In this document: positions 11,901-23,850 of the stretch, one piece after another | Layout: every line of letters starts with the position of its first letter | How positions within the stretch are numbered: the first letter of the stretch is position 1 | Assembly: GCA_028583405.1 (NCBI GenBank) | Contig: CM053251.1 | Location: 14,705,495-14,769,494, forward strand | Source: Pogonophryne albipinna | Lineage: Eukaryota > Chordata > Actinopteri > Perciformes > Artedidraconidae | Direction of reading: 5' to 3' | Length of the DNA: 64,000 nucleotides | Notes under the pieces: model-generated | Seen by the model: the letters and a program-made list of their open reading frames with translations, nothing else | Told to the model about the DNA's origin: nothing | The model's database searches: none | Program-made: the position numbers and the translations under genes

Positions 11901-14900
11901 AGGTTGAGGCCGTGGGTCAGGAGAGGGGGCCGCAGGTGTTGCTGTCTGTGGTGGGACACGGTGCTGTCGGAGGACTCCATCTGCTTCGCCCGCTTTGACT
12001 TGGTCTTCTTGTTCCGTGTGCCTCGCCGAGCGGTGGGCTCTGCACTCGGTTCATCCTGCTTGGAGGACTGAGCAGCGGGTATAGCTACAGAGAATACAAA
12101 TAAGAAAATGTTGAGTCATCTTTCGAATTTTGCAAAATAAACAAGACTTGCAAGTAATAGGCAAGGAGATTACACATTCAGAAACTTGGGTCTTACTTTT
12201 GACCGCAATTGTCAGATTGTATAATAATACTGTAATGAACACATTTACGGAGATCTAAGAATACATAATTATTATAATCAAGAGTCCAACTTAGTCTATT
12301 TAACTTCAAATATTGTTATAACAGAATTTAACAGAGTTATTATCCTTTAAAAAGGCCTTTGATATGCTGTGTTGGTGTGGTGGTCAGGTACCATAGCTGG
12401 CGATCTGTTCCCTCTGACGCTCCAGGTACTGAGAGCAGTTTTCTTTAAGCGCTGTAAGTCCTCGATGCTCCTTGAAGTGATACAGAAAGGTCTGCTCCTC
12501 CTTCTGCGTATGGGCTGCCAAAACCTGCTTGGTCAACCCGAGTTTCTTATAGGACTCCCTCTCGGGACTGGGAGGTGAAACGACACAGAGAGGAACCCCG
12601 GGGCTATGGCTGGATTCCCCTATGATCTCTGTATGTCAGAGGGTGACAACATAGAAATACATTTAGTATACACATAGGCAATAAAAAATGACTTCTGTAA
12701 AACAACATTTAGCATAGATAGCGACGACGACAAAAGCAGAGTTGAACGAGCGTTGTAGAAGCTTCAATTGACACATTCACGGACACCATGGAAAAAATGC
12801 CTTAAAAATACAAATGGAGAAAAATGGGAAGCCGCTTCCAGGGCTACTGATGTTATTCACATACTTCCATCATGGGGTGGATCAATTAGCCTTGAGTTTG
12901 GCTCACTTACTTGATCAAGGATTACCACAATACTTATTGAAATAAATGTTTTATATTTGTATCAAATGTACAACAAATAGTACAAATTTGTTTGCTTTCT
13001 GTGTTCACCATCGCTGAAGATTTTAAAAAATCCGATGACGTTCAAAGTTGTGGAAAAATGAAACGTTATGTATTCTAAGGTGGTGAATTACTCTTTATAT
13101 GCGCAACTGAATGAGCAGCATCCAATACAATTGCTGGTTTAATGCAATGAAGCTCACATTAGATTATAATTTATCGCAAATTAATAGTTTTATATAAAAT
13201 CCAAAAAATAAAAAGTATTTTATCACCACCATTGCAGTAATTTTGGACGGGACCCAATAACCCTGCAAACGTTTTGTGCACATTGAGTAGCACCAAATAA
13301 GAATTAAGAAATAGTGGAAATAGTTCACTTTCTGTGTTTGACATATAAGCTGCCAAGCATCCACTGAACAGACACACATGTAAAGACACGGAGAAAGAAG
13401 CGCGAACACATACAGTTGAATTTACAGTGCTGTGAAAAGCAGCGTTGCTGATTTCTTCTGTGTCTTTATATTTATCACTCGGAGAAGCTTAAGATCTTCA
13501 AAAAGCAGCTAATGCTGTCAAGTCTACAACAGAGTCTAAGCTGAAGAAGAGTGGGCTGATAATCAATATTAAAAATGATTTACAGGTAAGGCAGTTATTG
13601 CTGATAAATATGGCCAATATCTTTTTGAAATTGTTGATATGTGAAACATGTGCTTACTAACTTTACACGTTTGTTTGTTGTCTTACTTTTGTCTCAAGAT
13701 CTTATATCTTTTTATGACAAATATGCAACAGCAGAAGAAATCAGGTTGGAAATATTTTTCACGGCACTGTACCTGAGTCCAGTTGAGGTTTCTTGTCCCC
13801 AACATGCACTATGGTGCTACTGTAGCTACACTGGCTGGTTATGGACACCACACTTTCGGGTTTGTTTGGTACAGAAAGGGGCAGCGGTGTGCCCACTACC
13901 GCTGTGGCCGCGTCACTGGACTTTTTGTCGTGATCTTCCAAAGCGGAGAGAGAAGACTGATTCTTCAACAAGGCTGGTTCTGCCAAAGAGAACAGAGAAC
14001 AAGTGATACTGACTTCTAGTGAAAGGCCGCATGATGAGGTGACAAAAGGTGTCTGCTTTCCTTTCTTTGGTAGTAAAACTGAAGTGGTGAGACATACCTT
14101 CAGACACCTGCATGCTGCGAGGTCCTTTCTGTTTGTCCTCATCCGAGTTAGAAGACGTGGTGTTAGAGGAAGAATGGAACTTCCTTTTCATACTGATGGG
14201 AACATTACAGCTCTCCAAGTACCTATAGGAACAACAACAACATAACGTCAATTATATGCAACTAATCATCAGTAAGACACATCACAAAGCATTTTACGCT
14301 GTTAAATAACCATACTGAATAATTGTTACAAGGTTAATAATCATTGAAATTGAACTTAAATGTTATAACCACTGAGAGCAATGACAGGCCATGAAATTAT
14401 GTACATTTTTTTTATTTTTTTTAATATGGAAAATGATCTATTCTATAAGATCTTAATTGAAGTTTATATGGCTGGGTATGAATTGCGTGGCTACCATTCA
14501 TCCACATCATGTCTTTATTTCTTACCTGACAACACTGTCCAGACAGCTGATCTGCTGATAGGAGTAGGCGTTCTGATCTTTGAAGACCGTGTCCTCGTTG
14601 GAGGAGGACCGGTTCTCCTCCATCGTGACCTCAGTGTCTTTCCAGTGGAGGGGCGTCGAGTCTTTGGGCCGCACCGCCGTCGAGTGTCTCTGTACACACT
14701 CTACTGGAGAAAGGACAGGAGTTAGGGGCGCAATTTCACAACGACTTTTAGCTGTCTCTGGTTCAGACACACACTCAAATATTTACAGATAAATAAGCAG
14801 GGAGTTGTCAACTGGACTTACTGCCATTGCTTTTCTTGATGTCTGGTTTGGTTGTCTGATGCTCAAGGCTTTTCTGAAGATGTATTCCTTTACAGATTTC

Positions 14901-17900
14901 CTGAAAGGTCCGCTGTGAAATAGAAACCACATTTGTTGATACGACAATTTATTAAGACCTTTTGATAAATTAAACAGAATAGAATAAATTGGCTAAAAAG
15001 CTGAGGCTGAGTATAAACTTTTCCCATATCATCCTGTAGCAGGACCACGCTGTACTAAGCTGTGAGTATTTGGGTTTTACTCACCGGTCGTGCTTTGTCG
15101 CTCACTTCCTCCTCCTCTTGTTGGATCTTGGCCCCGTTGCTGTTGTTAAGGCTCTCGTTAGAGGAGCTCATGCCCACAAGGTGGTCGTTTCTGTTCAGAC
15201 TGCAGTAACCACTGTTATGGACCGGCTGATAGGAACACAGAGAGGGAACAAAGTTGAAAAAAGGATTGGATTGGATGTTGCTTAAATCCCTCGGCTGTTT
15301 ACATATCAACACTTGCATCTTTTATCCTTTCACACCTGTAGCAGGAGCCGGTGGATCTGCTCAGTAATCTCCTGGATGTCATTGTCCATGGTCTTCATCT
15401 CAATGACAGTTGAGACAGGGGCCGAGAAAACATCTTCATTCACAGGGCCCCTGGTGAACAAAAAGCACATCAGGATGTATCAGAAGTCGAAATGTGAAAC
15501 TCCCATATATTTAAAGCAACCATGACAGACTGTACATCGATTAGACTGTCATACTCACATTCGCACTTTGTGTCTTCCCATAACAAAGGACACCTTGCGG
15601 CTCCAGGGGTTGACAAAACTGGACCAGCTGGTGTCCAGAATGAGGTATTCTCCATTTCGCGCACAGAACCGGATGGAGGAGTGGTCGAATGGTTGTCCTG
15701 CAAATTGAAGAACTGCAGAGGAAAAGCCAAAAATAATATAGTTAGATCATGTTTGGGAAAGAGACATGGAAACTTCTGAAATCTATTTCATTCTGGGGAC
15801 TCACTCTTTTTGTGAATGGCCAACATAATCGGTCGGTCATTGGGATGCAGGTGGAGGAGGATTTGTGTGCCAATGAGGTCCTGGGGGAGATACCCAAGGA
15901 GAGGAACCGCCCTGAAACACACATACACATGACAAATTGCTGTGTTAGTTAGCAAGCAACAACACCACTTCTTATAGTTTGGGTATAGTTTTGGTTTAAG
16001 CTTAGAAGAAAAAACATCCTGCAATCGCTTACCTCTCATCAACATCCTGAAACAAGCAACTCGGTGTGTGTGTGGTGGTGAAGACGCGTTTGTCAGATGG
16101 AATTCTGGGTGCTTAAGGGAAAATAAAGGATTTAAATTGTTAGAGTCTCTTCTATATCAAACCTTTTCAAGTTATAAGCTGCAGGAATAAAACAAAAATA
16201 AATTCTAACTTATAACTTAAGTCACTTATCTGACAATTTGTATAAATGTTTCTAGTGCAATTTACGGAACTGTACAGTTTTTGAACAGAGTCATGAATTG
16301 TTCTTACCATCATAACCAGAGTGAACTCTCTCTGCCAGCAGGAGACAGCAGAACTGGTCTTCAGCATGCATTGTATCTGGGACCTTCATCCGGTAGGGCG
16401 TCATGCGGAATGGATAGTACTGCAGAAAGCCCTCGCTTTTCTTACCACCACTGGAAATGAGGTAAAAATAGAAGAAACCAATTACTATAAGGTTAGGGTT
16501 TGTTTCATATAAGTACAGGCCTTCACAAATAATCTCTGTCCAGGTTTGTGAATTTGAGACGTTATGTTATTGAACACTAGGGGGCAGTGTCTAGCTATGT
16601 TTCCATCCATGTCTGTGTAAAATTAACAAGTGGTTAGTGTGGGGTTATGATAACAGTTATGCAAAGCATTGCAGTCATTACATTACATTGAAGGATTGTT
16701 ATGTGGAATGATTGTGTGTGTTTGTGTCTGTCTGCCTATATGTATAACACTGGCCTGAAACATTTTATGTGACAAATTAATTAACATCCATAGTGGAATG
16801 ATTAAAAACTATAAGCAGGTATGAGCAACATATGGCCCAACATAATTGTTTTGAACCAACGCACACACCCACCTGATACGACAGAAGAAGGACTTCTTCT
16901 GCATGGAGTCAGGCGGTGATGACTCTGAAACGGGAGAAAGAAATGTTAGAAATCATAAAGCATCAGGAACCGGCTGAATCTGGGTCTCAGCCCCAGCAGG
17001 AGATCAAGCTTTGATTAACTCTCCGAATAAACATCACTGAGGCTGCAGCACCACACTATGAATTTTAACAGAGTCAAGACTTAATGAAGTGCATAATAGG
17101 CTGCAATATTCACAACAGATACAGTTCAGCTCTGGGTCTGATGTGAAAAAGAAAATGAAGGCCAGAGGCAACAAGTCTATGTCTGATTATCAGACTAGAG
17201 AGAACATAATGGGCTCTCTGAGTGGCTGAAAAATAAATAAAACCTGTGTTAATTGTGAAACAACTCCGTCTTCTCAAGCACCCAATCCAGTCTTCCTTGG
17301 TTGAAAGGGTAAGCTTCATGAATTTTATAAAACAGGTCAGGGCAACTTAAATTTAATGGATTACGTTGATGGCTACACATACTATCACCAAGTGCTACAC
17401 TATCACCAAGCAGCCCTGCTTTCTACTGATCTCATTTTCGTATGAATACTTTTGTGTGCTGAATGTAGAAAAAAGACCTGATCCATTCACAGTGTGGTAA
17501 GCCAGTACCAATGTTTTGAAACGGAGAGAGTGAGAGCCATGTATATTTACCTGCTCCGGTGCACATGCTCCAGGAGGGCAGGCGGTACGGCGTTGTGAAG
17601 CTGTAGAACACGCTAACATCCTGCGGCGCGAGGAACTCCACAAACTTGCTGTTCTTAAACACGTCTCTTTTGCACTTTAGGATAGAGGCAGCCTGATCAG
17701 AAATGTACACTATTCTTCCTGTGGTGAGAGACACTGCTACTGCAAACATGTCCTGTTGAGGAGACAAAATCCAAATGGTTTACAATAATGCTCACAAACA
17801 AGTATTTTTACTGTCAATATTTAATAGTTCTATTCTTTCACTTATAATTCAGGGACTCACATTGTTTTTGAGGGTGTATTCTGAAGTAATGCTGTCTATC

Positions 17901-20110
17901 TCCTCTATCGTATAAGAGGATACATCCTGGCCTGAAGGTTGACTGTCATTGGTCATCAGCAGCTGGTAATACTCCTCATTGGCTGTAACCCATAGATGGT
18001 AATTTGATTAAAATATGGTCACAACACAATAAACAAGACAGAATACATAGTATGTGGACATTGACGTTATAAACAGCAATGACGATTCTGTGTAAGGGGT
18101 GCAACAAAAAAATTATCTATTTGTAAACATTTATTGTGGTACTCTAAGATGTGTATAGAATTAATACTGTACACACAAAGAAAATGTGTGTGTCGTACAA
18201 ATAATAGCTATATTTCTAGCTATATGTATTGTAAGGCTTCAGCAACTTAAACAAAAACATTATAACTTGGTGTTAACACACACCAGAGGGAAAAGGGAAA
18301 TGTAAATGCTCTTTACCTTCCACCTGTTTGACGCAGCTCAGTGCGTACTTGAGGGTGTTCAGTGTAGAGGACTTGCTGTTGTGTCTCTTCTCAGTGGGCA
18401 TGTGAAGCTTCAGCTCTTTCAGAGTTTTAATCATCTCCTTCTGGGTCTTAGCTTTGGCAGACTCCTGACTACTGCAAGTTGCACAATCACACACAAAGAG
18501 GCAAGTCAGATACTTTTACAAGAAAAGCAATTCCTGAAAAATAGATTTACATTTTGTTTATCATTAAACACTTCTAATCTAAACCATATTCAATGCTAGA
18601 AAGGGATGAATTTGTTTCCAGTGTTGTAGCAGAGGTCAGTGCACTAACCTGCAGCCGCTGGTTGATGGGTTGTCCTGCTCTGAGCTCAGCAGACTGAAGG
18701 CGTTGGAGCTGCTCGGAGGAGACGGACTGTGAGAGTTTGAGCTGTGAGAAGAAGGATAATTCAACAATTTGCACCAAAATTGAGCCAGCAATTACCTTAA
18801 TTACTTCAAAGAGAGACACAAAAAGAGAGGGAGATCAACTGATTTAATCGCCTTTCTCAGTTAAGTGAAGTTTAACGAAAATATAAATTGGTAATTGGTT
18901 CCAGTTTGGTGGTATCATTTTTAAATATATCTGACATTAGGCATGTTTTATACACGCATCTCCTTCTCATGCAGCCGAGACATTTGCTGTTACCAAGGTG
19001 CTCCAGCTGACCCCTTTTCTAAATATGTATTATTATCTCACAACGTGGGGTTTTGTTAAAGTGGGCTTGTGGAAGCAAATGGAGAACAATGTGAACACCA
19101 TTTAGCAGCCAGGCAACAAAAGAAAGCCCTCCAGTCGGAGGTCAATCCTACCTCCTTGTGGAATAAGTGCTCGTAGGGTGCAAGAATGATGTAAGACTCA
19201 TGTAGTTGTGTTTGTGTGATCCACTGCATTAACCTACAAGCTTAACTTGACACTAATATGCTAAAATCAGAGCACTCTGACACAGACTCACAACAACTCA
19301 GGTTACTATGTATAACATGCTTATCGGTCTCAAACAAATGCCCACCTTTGTAAAAGAGCTCATATGCTGAGACTGAGAGCAAAGGAGCTATCCGACCATG
19401 TTTAACTCTTCAACCCACACTGTTTCAAACAAGTAGGTTCAACAGGCTCAGAAAATTAACATTGGTTTGGTAGAGCTTGGTTATATGGCCCAAAAGGTTT
19501 GCCATTAACACATGCACAAATCATACAATTTATTTTATCTTTATGTTAGTTAATTGATGTATCAATGTCACTAAACAGGGTTGCATTGTGAAGTAATAGT
19601 ATTGTTTTTGAGTAGCGCCCAACTATAGTCTCTCTCTCTCTTTTTTTTTCCTCAATCACAATATGCACGCCAGATAAAAGCACAAGCCTTAATTGCCGCA
19701 ACCACCACTGACTTTTTGTTGCTTTCAGAAGATTCCAGTATTGCAGAGTCCTTACTGGTGCCATTGGAGCTGCCCATTGAGGCATGGCCAAGACTCTCAG
19801 TGCCATGGCTTGTGTTGCCATGACTTTCATTGCTGTGTGAATCAGTTCCACTACCGCTGGAGCCACTGCTCTTCATCTCCATGTCCTCCTCGGGGAGCGA
19901 TCGAGAGCGGGGTATCTTGCGGTGCTTGTGCTGCGAGGCAGGCGGGTGCTGACCTCTACTGTCGCTGCCCTCCGATGGGAGGCCTAAGTCAGGCCCACCT
20001 TGGCTGTAGCCGCCCATCCGATGCAGCTGTGCCATGGAGCTGCAGGAAGCTCCATCTTGGTCCTGCATCACAGAGAAGCAGTAGTTCTTGGAGTCTGAAT
20101 CTCCCGACAT
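7031..20110 (-). CDS. per2: Period circadian regulator 2 (22 coding exons, 1390 codons)
   Basis: Per2 partners Cry to repress Clock-Bmal1 in the nucleus. Exons, 5' to 3' on the - strand: 20110-19713, 18741-18649, 18471-18317, 17982-17861, 17752-17551, 16924-16873, 16450-16308, 16111-16033, 15911-15805, 15712-15559, 15450-15336, 15225-15085, 14912-14822, 14703-14526, 14222-14098, 13979-13773, 12628-12392, 12084-11186, 8906-8675, 8518-8392, 7814-7664, 7195-7031. All junctions are GT-AG and phases match; the total is 4173 bases, a multiple of three. Domains: PAS-A about residues 257-330, PAS-B 390-510, FASP serine run near 760, CK1-binding region 800-860, NLS near 885, Cry-binding C-terminus 1265-1345. 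Human PER2 is about 1255 residues, so this is somewhat longer. Start: first Met of the [15 protein letters not shown]. Adjacency to hes6 favours per2 over per1 or per3. Confidence 0.95.
9146..10224. mobile_element. Non-autonomous hAT element in a per2 intron
   Basis: The termini CAGTGGCGACTGG and CGCCACTG are inverted, flanked by the perfect 8-bp duplication GCTACACA (9138-9145 and 10225-10232). No transposase ORF is present. Part of its interior (9600-9850) recurs in inverted orientation within the element at 23851-25384, so the two belong to one family. Confidence 0.9.
12392..15225 (-). other. per2: per2 phosphodegron, FASP and CK1-binding exon block
   Basis: The exon at 15085-15225 begins with [10 protein letters not shown], at the position of the mammalian beta-TrCP degron SSGYGS, but with Cys in place of the second Gly. 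The exon at 13773-13979 carries an SxxSxxSxxSxxS run ([13 protein letters not shown]) followed by [11 protein letters not shown], matching the human FASP region. The exon at 12392-12628 carries [20 protein letters not shown] and the helix for casein kinase 1 delta/epsilon binding. This is the region that sets Per2 stability and period length. Confidence 0.88.
15559..17982 (-). other. per2: per2 PAS-A/PAS-B exon block
   Basis: Seven exons encode the dimerisation core. The exon at 17551-17752 carries PAS-A ([20 protein letters not shown] and [20 protein letters not shown]). The 16308-16450 exon carries [13 protein letters not shown] and [17 protein letters not shown] spans 15559-16111 ([36 protein letters not shown], and the beta-strand [17 protein letters not shown]). 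These segments are the ones best conserved with mammalian PER2. Confidence 0.92.
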
Positions 20111-21371
20111 CAGGAGGAATGCTGGTCTGGGGTTTTGCGGGATATTTGTAATTTATTAATAAAAAAACGCTATCATCCCAATTTCACAAGGATGTTGATT
20201 GAAAAATTATTGATCTGTGGAGAAAAAGAGAGTATACATATTAGTGATAAAGTTATGCATATTTCAATATTAAGAAAACTGTAGAGACATAATGGTTGAA
20301 TGATGTACTAATCAAGTTGAATGTAAAAGATACAAAAATATTGGCAAGACAAATCGATGCTTCAAAAAGGGGGTATTTATTTCTCGTGTGATATCAGAGC
20401 ACATAGCAGGGTTTAACCTCTTAGCCCTGTTCACTTGATTAGAAACTTTCAGAACATCTATGGATGAGTAGTATCATCTGGAAGTAGGACAGGAAAGGAA
20501 CATTTTTCTGTTAATAATCAACAAATCTGTTGGCCCTTTCAGCTGGCATAGTGAAGTGAGTTCAGAATCACCCAGTTTACTTATCAATGACCCGATTCCA
20601 AGTAGCTTATCCTGCGTGAACTGGGCCGACACCCAGGCTAATGACCCGAAAAACAAGAAGGATGAACCAGGGTAATATAGTTTGATGAATGCTCAGTACG
20701 ATAAAATGAAGAAATTATTGAGGAAATTATTTATCTTCAGCCCAAATTGCAGCACTTTGCAAAGTTAAACCCTACCCATCCTCTCCGGCCATTATTCCAG
20801 TTGCTGCCATCAGGCTGCAGACTGAAAGTCCCAAAGGCCATCCAAAACAATAACAAGAAATCCTTTATTCCACTAGCTGTGACCATTCCTAAAATGAGCC
20901 TGTTTAAATAACAAAATGGAACCAAGAATTCAAAGTAAAATGCCCATATAACAGAAGAAGAACACAGAGTCTGTCTATCATAATCAAAACCTATATCTCC
21001 AGTTTCAATACTTTCAGGTTGAGACAATTCTATAGCATCCATTTGCAAAATTGAAATAATTGTAGAGATCAATAGATGTTGTGATGTTTACAAAAAGTAT
21101 TGGAGCTACTGCATAATAATCTGGCATTAGGATGTTACCTTGCGCAGTTAAGCATCTTCCCAAACCTCCTACAGTGTTGTTACTACAGCTGAGTACCAAA
21201 ATCCAACAAGTGATAAAAAAAAGCAAGCTTTCACAAAAAGTTTCAGTATCAAACAATAATACCATATTAGTTGACTTTTAACTTGGCCATACAAATCTAA
21301 TATAATTGTAAAATAAATAATAATGAATTAATTCTTCCAAGAGGCTAATGTCTTGATGTAAGATTATTTAC

Positions 21372-21480
21372 CTCAAACCAAACTGCAATGCGCCTGACTC
21401 AGCATGATCAGACTCTATCTCTCACATCTCTAATCGGTGCTGGATAAAGCTCCCTGCCATGCAGAGCTGCAGTAGGCCTA
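21372..21480 (-). other. per2: per2 non-coding first exon (inferred)
   Basis: A strong donor (GAG|GTAAAT on the - strand) sits at 21371. The coding exon at 20110 has an acceptor (CCCCAG) about 15 bases before its ATG. The exon therefore lies just downstream of the D-box/E-box cluster. The transcription start is not defined by sequence alone. Confidence 0.5.
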
Positions 21481-21486
21481 CTCGCT

Positions 21487-21520
21487 TTATGTAAGGCGTT
21501 TGTACCGGCGTTCTCATGTG
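21487..21520 (-). promoter_or_regulatory. per2 candidate light/clock-responsive module (D-box + E-box)
   Basis: A consensus D-box TTATGTAA lies at 21487-21494. An E-box-like CATGTG (CACATG on the - strand) lies at 21515-21520, 20 bp away, and overlaps a CRE-like TGTGACG. Paired E and D boxes near the transcription start are established for light induction of zebrafish per2. Assignment here rests on motif and position. Confidence 0.6.
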
Positions 21521-22370
21521 ACGGTGACAGCAGAGTGAGCAGGGCTGGTGTAGTCTACTGACCGGGATTTAGACCCACACTGACAGTTATGTAACTTTCA
21601 TGGTTTACGTTCAGTCATAACATTTTACATAATTCACAACACAGCACGTTAACGGCAATGTTATCTTCAATGTTCGCACTTTTAAACATACATTCTCTCA
21701 ATCGCAGAGCAAAACAATTGCAAGTAAACGTAACACTGCATTTGCATTGCATTTATGGGCATTATAATTAAACTCCACCAACCTCACAGAAGGCAAATCT
21801 TCTACTGATCCTGCTGTCTCTGTAAAAAATAAAGCCTTGTATTCAGAGCTCTTTGTCGTCTCGAATAGAGAAAGCATACGGATATCGTCTTTCCCAGGCT
21901 GCTCTTTCACACTGCTCTCTCCCGTTCAGGTTTCTGGATACATCAGGACCATGATCAGGACCTCCAGTGGTAGAAGTGACCTCATTTCAGACCACGCCTC
22001 CTCCAGCTCGCCGTCCATTGGTCCAGAGAGCCGTCCATCGCTCTTAACCGGCGATGCCCGCCCCCAGGAGGGCGGTTATGCGGCTGCTCCTCCGCGCTGC
22101 TCCTGGTCTCCCGCGCTGTCAGTCTTTTTATATAAGCATGTATATAAGCATTTATATAAACCATAGGTGGAATGGAAACCGGCAACTTCACTCGTGTCAG
22201 AACGGAGCAAATATATGGAAGCAAATAAGAGACAAAATGATTTGAATTTCATCAGACACCGAATTTATAGCATTGAAATATTTTACTTTGAAAACCATGT
22301 ATCTGAATTGTTTTGCTCCGAATTTACCTATGTGAAATAAAAATCTGAAATGTCTTGATTCACAATTTTG

Positions 22371-22632
22371 AAAGCTGAAATTCAATGTAGGCTATTTGTT
22401 TCAGTGTTCACAAATTCAAATCTAACAATTCAAGATAAAACAATTTGAATGGTCAAATTCAGATCTCCAAATTCGAGTAAGACATTTTTGAATGGTCCAA
22501 TTCAGATCCCAAAATTCAAGTTAAAAAAATTTGAATGGACAATTTCGATGCTTAAAATTCGATGTCCAACATTTCGAGGGAGCTTCATCCGGGCTATCCA
22601 GACAGGATAAGCAATCGAGCCTGAATGCAATC
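22371..22632. repeat. AATTCAAAT-rich dispersed repeat, copy 1
   Basis: It is matched in inverted orientation at 41056-41222, sharing GATTGCTTATCCTGTCTGG, the CCCGGATGA..CTCCCTCGAAAT block, and the GAACACTGAAACAAATA end. Copy 2 lacks a middle segment of about 65 bases. The class is not determined; no coding capacity is visible. Confidence 0.65.
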
Positions 22633-22683
22633 GTACCGACTTCTGGCCTATCAGAGCAAAGCGGCTAACTCCGGGGGCAGTTA

Positions 22684-23633
22684 GACCCTCCAGAAAAACG
22701 CGGGCAAAAACCCTTGATTATGCGGGCTAAAATCCTTGATTATGCGGGCTAAAATCCTTGATTATGCGATTAAACATGCAGGGTTTTATGTGATTTTATG
22801 TGGTGCAATTGCGGGAAGTTGCGAAATATGCGGAAAGTTGCGAAATATGCTAAATATTTTTTTTGAAATATTGGGCTGTCTTATTTATTCTCTCTCACAC
22901 ACAACCTGCCACTAACGTTAAACCCCTTTACTATTCAATTAAACACATTCAATGTTTATTTATTGTAAAAGCAATTGGGCTATTTTAATCACACTCTCTC
23001 ACACACACACACTTCTCCGCCTCATTCTGCTTTCATTTACTTGTTCGTTATTTGACCAGCTTCAATCTTGTAGGCTTCTCACCTCGTTTCTTGTAGCCCT
23101 CGAAAGGGTTTTGGAGGTGGATGCCTCGGCGAACGTGAGTTGTTTGGCTTTCTTGTCCGCAGCAGCAGAAAGCATTTTCGAATGTTTGAATGAATCAAAG
23201 TGGGTCGTCACCGTCGATGTTCTCTTATGCTCCAACACAGTTGCACGGGGTACAGAATAGTTTCCCCCCACTTTCGTGCAAGACATCGGGGTACTGCTTT
23301 GCCCGGTCTTTCGCAGAAATGTTCGTCGGTAAATGAGATGGATTAGATTTTTTCATCTTGGTGTTTTCTCTCTCGTGTGAGTTCCACACGTTCACTCTAA
23401 GGTGTTGTTTACCTTTTGTGATGCGCGAGCTGATGACGTTGCGTCATCTACATCATCATCATCATCACTACTTCACGTCAAGACGAGTTAACTTTTTTTT
23501 TCTCAACTTTGTGTGGAAAAATGCGGGGATTATGCGGCCTTTTGATAAATATGCGGCCTTTTAAAAATCTGCGCCATTTTGCTGATTATGCGGTAAATTC
23601 TGCAATCGCAGAATCGTGTTTTTCTGGAGGGTC
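22684..23633. mobile_element. TIR DNA transposon with TA duplication, 950 bp
   Basis: The inverted termini GACCCTCCAGAAAAACGCG and CGTGTTTTTCTGGAGGGTC are flanked by TA (22682-22683 and 23634-23635). Near the left end the phrase CTAAAATCCTTGATTATGCG is tandemly repeated. The interior carries a broken zinc-finger ORF on the - strand (see 23062-23330). The family is uncertain; TA fits Tc1/mariner-like insertion. Confidence 0.8.
23062..23330 (-). pseudogene. CGGBP1/BED-like zinc-finger ORF remnant
   Basis: Translation gives YPDVLHESGGKLFCTPCN in one frame and VLEHKRTSTVTTHFDSFKHS in the next, a C-x2-C...H-x(n)-H finger. It continues with KAKQLTFAEASTSKTLSRAT. The layout resembles the CGGBP1/hAT-derived DNA-binding finger. 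A single-base frame change between the two halves indicates a remnant. It lies inside the 950-bp TIR element and was probably carried by it. Confidence 0.55.
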
Positions 23634-23850
23634 TAGGCCAGGCATCCTCAAAGTCCGGACTCCGGTCCGGATCCGGACCGAACCACAACTGTCTCTGGAC
23701 TCTGAGCAAATTATACTTTTCATATGTATTATCTGTGTTATTTGCGAGACATCGCCACAACGCAACGAGTCAAAATGATCCGCTATGTCCATAGACTGCA
23801 AACAGCGCTCTGCATGTCCTGTTCCACTGTCTGTGTGTGTCTGTCAACGC

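Noticed and set aside
14381..14725. 114-codon + strand ORF
   Set aside because: It overlaps a per2 exon (14526-14703) in antisense; no homology.
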